DNA of 11,058 nucleotides from Bacteroidota bacterium. GTDB lineage: Bacteria > Bacteroidota > Bacteroidia > Flavobacteriales_F > PHOS-HE28. The stretch lies in assembly GCA_023428865.1 (NCBI GenBank), contig JAEYWT010000178.1:1-11058 (forward strand), given 5' to 3'. The notes beneath the pieces are model-generated. The model saw nothing but the letters and a program-made list of their open reading frames with translations, did no database searches and was not told where the DNA came from. The position numbers and the translations under genes are program-made. This document shows positions 1 to 6,761 of the stretch, piece after piece (position 1 is the first letter of the stretch; each line of letters begins with the position of its first letter).

Positions 1-1165
1 CTGGAGGAGGCTGTACCACCGTTACAAGGATCGAGACGGAAGCTTCGTTCGGGATGGGGCACGAATTATCGTTCGCTACCACCAACACGTTCGCCGGAGA
101 AAAAGCCGGATCCGGGGTCCAGCACAACCTACCGATCACCGGGTTGGAGCCGATCAAGGTGAACGTAGAACCCGGCAGTAGCGCGGCTGCATTCGCGGTC
201 AGAACGATGGAAGAGCCAACATCCGCATCGGTGAATGGGATATCCACGCAAAATGGCACACCATTGCAAACCTCTACGGACCCTGCGCTCACGATGAACG
301 CATTCGTTCCATTGGTTAGACCGGTACTTACCGGAGGTGTGGTGGCGCAGTTCTGCACGATGAACATGAAATCGCGCATCACTGTACCGATGGGAACGCC
401 CATGGCATTGTATGTCGTGACTTCCATCGCCACCACATAACTACCCGTCACGGTGGGGGTGAAAGAGATCTGGCCGTTCGTTGGATCGAGCACGATACCC
501 GGAATGGGATTCGCAGCATTGAACCCGGGTTGATAATTGATATTCGTTGGTGCCGGGGCGGCAAACTGCGCAGCGATCAGATCGAACTGCATGGTGTGGC
601 CATCGGGATCGGAGATGCCTGGGCTATAGACCACCGGCTGGTCCACACAAACGAACGGAATGGAATTATCAGCGATGACCGGCGAATCGTCGCAGAACCC
701 ACCGGCGTTGTTCACGGTCGCTTCGAGGTACATCCCCTGTGTGCCCACCAGGTTCTGCACAGCATTCCGGCAACAGATGTTCCAAGCGATCGTCCAATCA
801 TCGCACGGGGATAGGAATACCGTGGTAACGAAACGATAGTGCCGTATCCCCAACAGCGGCCCTCCATTGCATGTGCTATTGGCAAGAGAAGAAGGACATA
901 ATTGAGAAACCTCTTCGGTCAGAACCAACGGAATGTTGTTCAAGGTGAAGTTCACCCCACAATCATTACTGAGTTGCAGATTCTGCGGCGTTAGCGCAGC
1001 ACCCGAACAATCCAAGTAGAGATCAAGGGTGATCTCGTAGAAATTGGCTCCGATGCAATTATAGGTGATGCTTCCGCCGGAATAGTGGTCGGCTTGGGCC
1101 GTTCGGGCGGACAACAACCCAAGTGCCAGGAGTATGAATGGGAGGACCGCTCGACCGCGTATCAT
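1..1165 (-). CDS. Large secreted adhesin-like protein of the gliding-motility-associated (CHU_C) type, N-terminal part; runs off left edge
   Basis: The minus-strand frame from ATG at 1165 stays open to base 1, giving 388 residues with no stop. Residues 1-25 form a signal peptide (MIRGR, Leu-rich core, cut after AQA). The mature start, with GGSITYNC, an EITLDLYLDC stretch and many cysteines (15 Cys, including a CC pair at 131-132), matches the N-terminal module of large Bacteroidota proteins annotated as gliding-motility-associated C-terminal domain proteins. Residues about 178-272 look like a cadherin-like/PKD-type beta-sandwich (SDPDGH, then LDPTNGQISFTP, then GSYVV). A second such unit starts near 295. 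From family knowledge it is probably exported by T9SS, with a type B sorting domain beyond the window; neither the C-terminus nor the full length is visible. Its job is probably surface adhesion or structure (inference). It is divergent from the receptor operon, so a functional link is unproven. Confidence 0.85.
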   Translation of the reverse strand, partial: MIRGRAVLPFILLALGLLSARTAQADHYSGGSITYNCIGANFYEITLDLYLDCSGAALTPQNLQLSNDCGVNFTLNNIPLVLTEEVSQLCPSSLANSTCNGGPLLGIRHYRFVTTVFLSPCDDWTIAWNICCRNAVQNLVGTQGMYLEATVNNAGGFCDDSPVIADNSIPFVCVDQPVVYSPGISDPDGHTMQFDLIAAQFAAPAPTNINYQPGFNAANPIPGIVLDPTNGQISFTPTVTGSYVVAMEVTTYNAMGVPIGTVMRDFMFIVQNCATTPPVSTGLTNGTNAFIVSAGSVEVCNGVPFCVDIPFTDADVGSSIVLTANAAALLPGSTFTLIGSNPVIGRLCWTPDPAFSPANVLVVANDNSCPIPNEASVSILVTVVQPPP

Positions 1166-1210
1166 GCTTCCTTGACGTTCCAACGCCGCCATCGGTTGTT
1201 GAAAAGCCTG

Positions 1211-1243
1211 CGAAAATAACCACAAAACCGCCTGAAAAGCAAG
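1211..1243 (-). promoter_or_regulatory. Candidate Bacteroidota-type promoter for the leftward secreted protein gene
   Basis: On the minus strand a CTTG box (1240-1243) is separated by 21 bases from TATTTTCG (1211-1218). This is one mismatch in each box from the Bacteroidota sigma consensus TTTG-N19-21-TAnnTTTG. The spacing is right, and the predicted start would leave a leader of about 40 bases before the ATG at 1165. No other good pair was seen in the 1166-1320 stretch. This is a pattern match only. Confidence 0.4.
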
Positions 1244-1346
1244 CCCCAAGGCGGGATCCGACCATCCGCGACCATCACCCGACAAGGCTTCCCACCTTGG
1301 CGTTCAATTAACCTTTTGGGAACATGCCATGTGCGGAGCGTCCGAT

Positions 1347-1354
1347 TACCTTTG
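1347..1354 (+). promoter_or_regulatory. Candidate -7 box (TAnnTTTG) for the receptor operon
   Basis: TACCTTTG, followed by C, fits the Bacteroidota -7 consensus TAnnTTTG exactly. It lies about 100 bases before the receptor start codon. A TTTTG at 1314-1318 is upstream, but its 28-base spacer is longer than the usual 19-21, so the -33 element is poor. The rest of the 1166-1454 gap shows no convincing riboswitch, small gene or terminator. Confidence 0.45.
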
Positions 1355-1454
1355 CCGCCCGCTGAACCTCGATTTGCGCGATCCCGACACCTTGCGAATG
1401 GTGTAACGGACTGCAGTACCAAGGAGGCGGTACCAGACCACCGAAGCCCCGCCG

Positions 1455-3986
1455 ATGTTCAGGAAACGCTACGCTGCTGCATTTTTCGGTCTTATCAGCC
1501 TTGGACTACAGGCCCAGTCCGACACCACCATTGCCCCTTTGGTGCCGGACACCAGCGCCGGCCGCCTGCGGTTGCCGGTGTTCACCATCACCGCCGATGA
1601 CCTGGACGCCGAGTTGGGTGCCCAGGACATTTCGGGGATCCTGCAATCCTCTCGGGACGTCTTCACTGCTGTAGCGGGCTTCAACTTCGGGTCGGCACGT
1701 TTCCGGATCCGCGGTTACGATTCGGAGAACACCATGGTCACCATCAACGGGGTCATGGTGAACGATCTGGAGACCGGTTGGGCACAATGGTCCAGCTGGG
1801 CTGGCTTGAACGATGTGACCCGTTGGATGCAAGTACGCACCGGCGTGGGGGCAACGCGCTACAATTTCGGTGGCATCGGGGGCTCTTCGGACATCAACGT
1901 GCGGGCGAGCAGCATCCGCAAGGGCATACGTGTCTCCTATGCATCGGCCAACCGGGCCTACCGCAACCGCATGATGGTGACCGGCTCCACGGGCATGATG
2001 AAGAACGGCTGGTCGTTCAGCTTTAGTGGCTCGCGCCGTTGGGCGGAAGAGGGCTACGTAGAGGGCACCTCGTTCAATGCCTATGCGTACTATTTGGCTG
2101 CGGAACACCGGATCAACGACAAACACACGGTGAGCTTCACTGGTTTTGGTGCACCGATCGTGCAGGGCCGTGCCGGCGTGGCCATTCAGGAAGCCTACGA
2201 CCTTACGGGCAATAACTACTACAACCCGAACTGGGGCTACCAGGACGGTGTGAAGCGGAATGCGCGCATGACCTTCGACCACAAGCCGGTGTTGATGGCC
2301 ACCCACATCTACAAGCCTTCAGAAGGAGCCGAGTGGAACACCACCCTGTTCTACACGTTCGGCCGCGATGGCAGTTCCGGATTGAACTGGTTCGATGCCA
2401 AAGACCCCCGTGCAGATTACTACCGATATCTACCCTCCTTCTATGAGGAGACCAACCCGACGTTGTTCGCCCAGCGTCAGGAATTGTGGCGTACCGATGA
2501 GAACGCACGCCAGATCGATTGGGATCAGCTGTACTTCGCCAATGGAAAGAATTTGTACTCCGTGCAGAACGCCAATGGCATCATCGGCAACACGGTAACC
2601 GGTAACCGCAGTAAGTACATCGTAGAAGAACAGCGCGCTGATCCAAGTCGCATCGGCCTCAACAGCGTGTACAATAAAGAGCTGGACAATGGTCGCCACG
2701 TCACCTACGGCGGCAGCTTCAATCACCAGCGCACGCATTACTTCAACACCGTTTCCGATCTGCTGGGCGGTGATTTCTGGGTGGATATCGACCAGTTCGC
2801 CGATCGTGACTTCAACGATACGTTGATCTCGCAGAACGACTTGGACCGCCCCAACAAGATCGTGGAGGTAGGTGATGTGTTCGGTTGGGACTACTACATG
2901 AACACGCGCTTGATCAACGTCTTCGGTCAATTCGAGAAGAAGTGGCAGACCGTTGAAGCCTACATCGGCGCATCCGTCGCACAGACGGACTTCTGGCGTG
3001 AAGGCAACGTGCGTAACGGTCGTTTTCCGGAGACCTCCAAAGGCAAGGGCGAGGTGAACTCCTTCCTCAACTTCGGCATCAAGGGTGGCGGTATCTACAA
3101 GCTCAGTGGTCGGCAGTTCATCGCCGCGAATGCAGCCTTCCTAAGCCGCCCACCGGCCACGAACGTAAGCTACCTCAGCCCTCGTATCCACGACGGCACC
3201 ATTCCCGGGATCACCAGCGAGAAGGTGTATTCGGGAGACATCGGTTACGTAGTTCGTTTCCCGCGATTGAAAGGCCGCGCCACGCTGTATTACACCAAGA
3301 TCTTCGATCAGGTGTGGTCGCGCAGCTTCTACCATGATGAGTACCTCACCATCGTGAACTACAACATGACCGGCGTGGACCAGATCAACCGCGGCCTGGA
3401 GCTGGGCTTGGAGGCCAACCTCACCAGCACCTGGCAGATGACGGCCGTTTATGCCCATGGCGATTACCGCTACGCCTCACGCCCGAATGCCACCATCACC
3501 CGCAACAACAGTCCGGAGCAGTTCGCTTCCGACCGTACTGTTTACTGGAACAACTACAAAGTGGGCGGAATGCCGCAAACAGCGGCTTCGCTGGGTTTCC
3601 GGTACAACTCACCAAAGTTCTGGTTCGCCGGGGTGAATGCGAACTGGTTCGGAGACATCTACCTGGACCCGAACCCCGACCGCCGCACCGAGCCTGCCGT
3701 GGACAATCTAGTGACCAGCGATCCGCAATGGAACGCCTTGCTGGTGCAAGAGAAGTTGGACGACAACCTGACGGTGGACGCCTTCGCCGGCAAGTCGTGG
3801 ATGATCCAACGGAAATACCGTGTAGCCTTCAACATTTCGGTGAGCAACGTGCTCAACAACCAGGACTTCAAAGTGGGTGGCTTCGAGCAACTGCGGTATG
3901 ACCGTATGGATGTAGGCCGTTTCCCTCCACGTTACAGTTACCTCTTCGGGCGGAACTACTTCGCCATGTTGACCTTCAGCTTCTGA
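1455..3986 (+). CDS. TonB-dependent outer-membrane receptor/transporter
   Basis: The 843-residue protein starts with a signal peptide (MFRKRYAAAF..., cut after LQAQ at 21). A TonB-box-like segment (VFTIT, about 42-46) is followed by a plug domain at about 50-152, with FRIRGYDSENT, then VTINGVMVND, and the TRYNFGGIGGSSDINV stretch usual near the plug end. The remainder is aromatic-rich alternating beta-strand sequence ending in FAMLTFSF; a terminal Phe is typical of proteins inserted by the BAM complex. It should form a 22-strand barrel that imports a ligand using TonB/ExbBD energy. Unlike SusC proteins (usually about 1000 residues) it has no N-terminal carboxypeptidase-regulatory-like domain, and the partner gene is not SusD. 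The next gene begins within 20 bases of the stop, indicating an operon. No clear Shine-Dalgarno sequence precedes the ATG, which is common in this phylum; the start is supported by the signal peptide. The substrate is unknown. Confidence 0.93.
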   Translation: MFRKRYAAAFFGLISLGLQAQSDTTIAPLVPDTSAGRLRLPVFTITADDLDAELGAQDISGILQSSRDVFTAVAGFNFGSARFRIRGYDSENTMVTINGVMVNDLETGWAQWSSWAGLNDVTRWMQVRTGVGATRYNFGGIGGSSDINVRASSIRKGIRVSYASANRAYRNRMMVTGSTGMMKNGWSFSFSGSRRWAEEGYVEGTSFNAYAYYLAAEHRINDKHTVSFTGFGAPIVQGRAGVAIQEAYDLTGNNYYNPNWGYQDGVKRNARMTFDHKPVLMATHIYKPSEGAEWNTTLFYTFGRDGSSGLNWFDAKDPRADYYRYLPSFYEETNPTLFAQRQELWRTDENARQIDWDQLYFANGKNLYSVQNANGIIGNTVTGNRSKYIVEEQRADPSRIGLNSVYNKELDNGRHVTYGGSFNHQRTHYFNTVSDLLGGDFWVDIDQFADRDFNDTLISQNDLDRPNKIVEVGDVFGWDYYMNTRLINVFGQFEKKWQTVEAYIGASVAQTDFWREGNVRNGRFPETSKGKGEVNSFLNFGIKGGGIYKLSGRQFIAANAAFLSRPPATNVSYLSPRIHDGTIPGITSEKVYSGDIGYVVRFPRLKGRATLYYTKIFDQVWSRSFYHDEYLTIVNYNMTGVDQINRGLELGLEANLTSTWQMTAVYAHGDYRYASRPNATITRNNSPEQFASDRTVYWNNYKVGGMPQTAASLGFRYNSPKFWFAGVNANWFGDIYLDPNPDRRTEPAVDNLVTSDPQWNALLVQEKLDDNLTVDAFAGKSWMIQRKYRVAFNISVSNVLNNQDFKVGGFEQLRYDRMDVGRFPPRYSYLFGRNYFAMLTFSF

Positions 3987-4005
3987 CGCCATGCAACCCC
4001 ATTCC

Positions 4006-5286
4006 ATGAAGAATTTCCGCATCGCCATCCTTACCCTCGCTGTAGCCATGGTGGCCGTAGCGTGCAAGAAGGAGTTCGACACCCCGCCAGAGCGGATCCT
4101 ACCGACTGGTCAAGTCCTGACCGTAGCTCAATTGCGCAGCCTATACACCGGTGTACCGAAACGTTTTGGCGGCGACAGCTCCGTTTATGCGGTGGTCACA
4201 GCTGATGAACAGAACGGTAATCTGTACAAGAACATTTACATCCAGGACCATACAGGCGCTATCGTGATGCGATTGCTGAACAGCGGTGGCCTGTACCAGG
4301 GCGACAGCATCCGGATCTACCTCCCTGGAACCGTTCTGGGAAGCTATGCAGGTATGCTTCAACTGGACAGCGTGGATGTGGATAACAACGTGGTGAAGCA
4401 GGCCACCTTGGTGAACAAGGAGCCTGAGACCGTGACCCTCTCCCAGATCAACTCCTCACTACAGGGGCGTTTGGTACGGATAGAGAACGTTGAGTTCGCA
4501 CTCGGCGAGGCCTGCAACGGTGTGACATATGCCGACGCTGCCAACCAGGTAACAGTGAATCGCACCCTAACGGATTGCAGCTCCAGCGTTCTCGTGCGCA
4601 CCAGCGGTTATGCCAACTTCGCCGGCCAGCCTATCGCACGTGGCAAAGGCACTTTCGTAGGCGTAGTCGGTCAGTTCAACAACGACATGCAGCTCTTCAT
4701 CCGTAATGTGAACGAAGTGCAGCTGAACGATCTTGCCGGCCGTTGCGACCCCTGTCCTACCCTTTGCGATCCTGTGGCTTCTGTCAACCAGGACTTCGCT
4801 TCCGGGGTGGCCAACGTGGACCTTTCATTGCCCTGCTGGAACAATCAACCCCAAGTTGGAACGCGCCGTTGGCGTGGCACAGCGGTGAGCAGTGATATCT
4901 GCGCCCAAGCCACCGCATTCCAATCTTCTGCTGCGACGGATATCACTTGGCTCATTTCTCCACCGGTGAACCTTACTCCGGGAATGACGCTGAATTTCCG
5001 AAGCCAGCGCGGTTTCGGTGTCGCCGGTCACGACCCATTCGGACTATTCGTCTCCACCAACTACAACATCGGGAACGTAGCTACCGCGAACTGGACTGCG
5101 GTACCGTGTAATTATGCCACAGCCAGCACCCCAGACCAACAATGGGTCGAGTCCGGTGCAGTAGACCTGAGCGCGGCGCTGCCCACCGGTTACAGTGGTA
5201 GTTTTGTAGTGGGCTTCCGGTACACGGGAAGTGGCACCAACGCACAAACGACCAACTTCCGGATCGACAACGTCGTGATCCAATAA
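4006..5286 (+). CDS. DUF5689-type surface lipoprotein with C-terminal choice-of-anchor J-like domain
   Basis: The start is set at the ATG giving MKNFRIAIL..., which puts the lipobox Cys (MVAVAC) at residue 20; an in-frame ATG at 3991 would add five residues (MQPHS) and cannot be excluded. After the Cys comes KKEFD, an acidic/Lys pattern resembling Bacteroidota lipoprotein export signals, which suggests a surface-facing lipoprotein (inference). Residues about 36-242 match my recollection of DUF5689: VLTVAQLRSLY at the start, then IYIQDHTGAIVMRL, GDSIRIYLPG, LQGRLVRIENVEF and FIRNVNEVQL. It is OB-fold-like in pattern. A Cys-rich linker (C247, C250, C254) joins it to a beta-sandwich at about 258-426 (DFASG...WLISPPVNL, ending FRIDNVVIQ) of the choice-of-anchor J kind. 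It follows the receptor by less than 20 bases and probably acts with it as the extracellular capture or lid component, the role SusD has in SusCD pairs (inference). Confidence 0.82.
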   Translation: MKNFRIAILTLAVAMVAVACKKEFDTPPERILPTGQVLTVAQLRSLYTGVPKRFGGDSSVYAVVTADEQNGNLYKNIYIQDHTGAIVMRLLNSGGLYQGDSIRIYLPGTVLGSYAGMLQLDSVDVDNNVVKQATLVNKEPETVTLSQINSSLQGRLVRIENVEFALGEACNGVTYADAANQVTVNRTLTDCSSSVLVRTSGYANFAGQPIARGKGTFVGVVGQFNNDMQLFIRNVNEVQLNDLAGRCDPCPTLCDPVASVNQDFASGVANVDLSLPCWNNQPQVGTRRWRGTAVSSDICAQATAFQSSAATDITWLISPPVNLTPGMTLNFRSQRGFGVAGHDPFGLFVSTNYNIGNVATANWTAVPCNYATASTPDQQWVESGAVDLSAALPTGYSGSFVVGFRYTGSGTNAQTTNFRIDNVVIQ

Positions 5287-5318
5287 CCCACTCTTCGAAC
5301 ACTCCAAACAGTACGCGC

Positions 5319-6662
5319 ATGAAACACATTACCCTACTTGCTGCGGCGGCGCTCTTTGGCGCTTCCGTCAATGCACAGGTCTTCAGCAGTGGGCTGGAGG
5401 ACTGGACCAACGATCTGCCCAGTGATTTCATGGGTAGCAAGACCAACATGGGCGAAGGCAACGTGCTCCAGGTCACCGAGAACCCGCATGGTGGCAGCTC
5501 GGCAGCTCGCTTGATCAACGCTACCAACAGCCACAAGCGTTTCACCACACAGAACGTGGCAGTGGTGGAGAACACCGTCTACGATTTCACCTTCTGGGTG
5601 CGCGGCACAGGCGAGATCCGCACGGGCTTCTATGATGGGTTATCTGATGATGGAGCAAGCTACACTTACGGTGCGTTCTATGTTTCCACCGGTAACGAGT
5701 GGGTCGAGGTCACCCAGCAGGTTTCCTGCCCGCCTGGTGCCACCAATGCCCAATTCGTGCTCTCCGTGCGCAACACGGCAGAACCTGAACACCTCGTGGT
5801 GGACGATGTGGTCATCACCGCTGGTGAAGTGGTACCACCTACTGAAGCCACGATCTATGAGATCCAATACACGACCGATGTCTCTGGCGCTTCGCCTTTG
5901 GTGGGCCAGATCGTGATCACCTCCGGCATCGTAACGGGTTCGAAAGCAGGTACCGGCTACTTCCTTCAAGATGGCACCGGCCCATGGAACGGCATCTTCG
6001 TGAACGATGCCACGAACAACCCTGCACTGGGCGACGAAGTGCTCATTACGGCCAGCGTGCAAGAGAACTTCGGGTACACCCGCATGAACAACATCGCGGC
6101 CTACGAGGTGGTAAGCACCGGCAACACCGTTCCTGCGGCCGAGCAGCTCAACCCAACGACTGCCTCTCAGGAGCAATGGGAATCCGTGCTCGTCACCGTT
6201 GCGGACGTACAATGCACCACGTTGCCGAACAACTTCGGTGAGTGGAACATCAACAACTGGCTTGGTTCCATGCTCGTGGATGACGTGCTTTTCGTGAGCG
6301 CACCGACCTTGAACGCCTATTACACCATCACCGGCCCTACTCAGTACGCCTTCAATGCCTGGCGCATCCTGCCACGCAGCGCCGGTGACCTCGGTGTAGG
6401 CACCAGCGTACACGAGAACAGCGCGACCAGCTTCACCACCTACCCGAACCCTGCGAACGACCTGCTCACCATCGAATTGGAAGCGAACAACAGCCGTACC
6501 GAATACAGCCTGCTGGACGCCGCCGGACGTGTGGTGTTGAACGATGTGGCCACGAGCGACCGCGTTGTGCTCAACACACGCGACCTCTCCAACGGGGTAT
6601 ACCTGCTCACCGTGCGTAGCAACAACAGCGTACACAGCCATCGCGTAGCCGTTCAGCACTGA
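5319..6662 (+). CDS. T9SS-secreted protein: galactose-binding-like domain, ExeM/YhcR-like OB modules, type A sorting domain
   Basis: The 447-residue product has a signal peptide (MKHITLLAAAALFGASVNAQ). Residues 21-168 look like a carbohydrate-binding-module-type jelly roll (GLEDWTNDLPSDF, then FWVRGTGEIRTGFYDG, ending LVVDDVVI). Residues about 178-360 read like the region before the catalytic domain in extracellular nucleases such as ExeM and the YhcR OB-fold: YEIQY, SPLVGQIVITSGIVTG, GYFLQDGTGPWNGIFV, LGDEVLITASVQENFG, then WESVLVTVADVQC and YYTITG. Residues 366-447 are a type A T9SS sorting domain (YPNPANDLLTIEL, LLDAAGRVV, LSNGVYLLTV). No nuclease or hydrolase catalytic domain is present. 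It begins 32 bases after the lipoprotein gene with no promoter between, and a strong terminator follows, so it is the last gene of the receptor operon. It is probably a surface or secreted binding protein; nucleic acid as ligand is inference. Confidence 0.82.
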   Translation: MKHITLLAAAALFGASVNAQVFSSGLEDWTNDLPSDFMGSKTNMGEGNVLQVTENPHGGSSAARLINATNSHKRFTTQNVAVVENTVYDFTFWVRGTGEIRTGFYDGLSDDGASYTYGAFYVSTGNEWVEVTQQVSCPPGATNAQFVLSVRNTAEPEHLVVDDVVITAGEVVPPTEATIYEIQYTTDVSGASPLVGQIVITSGIVTGSKAGTGYFLQDGTGPWNGIFVNDATNNPALGDEVLITASVQENFGYTRMNNIAAYEVVSTGNTVPAAEQLNPTTASQEQWESVLVTVADVQCTTLPNNFGEWNINNWLGSMLVDDVLFVSAPTLNAYYTITGPTQYAFNAWRILPRSAGDLGVGTSVHENSATSFTTYPNPANDLLTIELEANNSRTEYSLLDAAGRVVLNDVATSDRVVLNTRDLSNGVYLLTVRSNNSVHSHRVAVQH

Positions 6663-6677
6663 TCCTCGACCTTTCCT

Positions 6678-6719
6678 CGAAAGCCCGTTCTGCGCATACA
6701 GAACGGGCTTTCGTCTTTT
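6678..6719 (+). terminator. Strong rho-independent terminator of the receptor operon
   Basis: A perfect 15-bp stem pairs 6678-6692 with 6699-6713 around the 6-base loop CGCATA, followed by TCTTTT. It starts 15 bases after the stop codon of the upstream gene. The left arm reads CGAAAGCCCGTTCTG. The arrangement points to termination in the plus direction. Confidence 0.88.
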
Positions 6720-6731
6720 GACCGTACTGTC

Positions 6732-6739
6732 TAGATTTG
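6732..6739 (+). promoter_or_regulatory. Candidate -7 box (TAnnTTTG) for the second OB/T9SS gene
   Basis: TAGATTTG matches the Bacteroidota -7 consensus exactly, 22 bases before the ATG at 6762. At a 19-base spacing the -33 position holds TTTC (6709-6712), which lies in the right arm of the preceding terminator stem. With a terminator just upstream, the second paralogue needs its own promoter, and this is the best candidate in the 99-base gap. Confidence 0.45.
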
Positions 6740-6761
6740 GATACACCGCAGAACATTTCCC

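Noticed and set aside
54..814. Two plus-strand open frames (54-440 and 530-814) at the left edge
   Set aside because: They lie antisense to the long minus-strand frame that has a signal peptide and recognisable family motifs and continues past base 1; the plus-strand translations show no domain pattern.
1421..1427. AAGGAGG resembling a Shine-Dalgarno sequence
   Set aside because: It lies 27 bases before the receptor ATG, too far for initiation there, and no in-frame start codon follows it at normal spacing.
1506..2306. 266-codon open frame on the minus strand inside the receptor gene
   Set aside because: Antisense to the conserved signal, plug and early barrel region of the receptor; composition rich in His, Arg and Val typical of a shadow frame in GC-rich coding DNA.
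5640..6746. 368-codon open frame on the minus strand across the first OB/T9SS gene
   Set aside because: It is antisense to clear OB-like and sorting-domain coding sequence, would run back through the terminator hairpin, and has no recognisable signal or domain.
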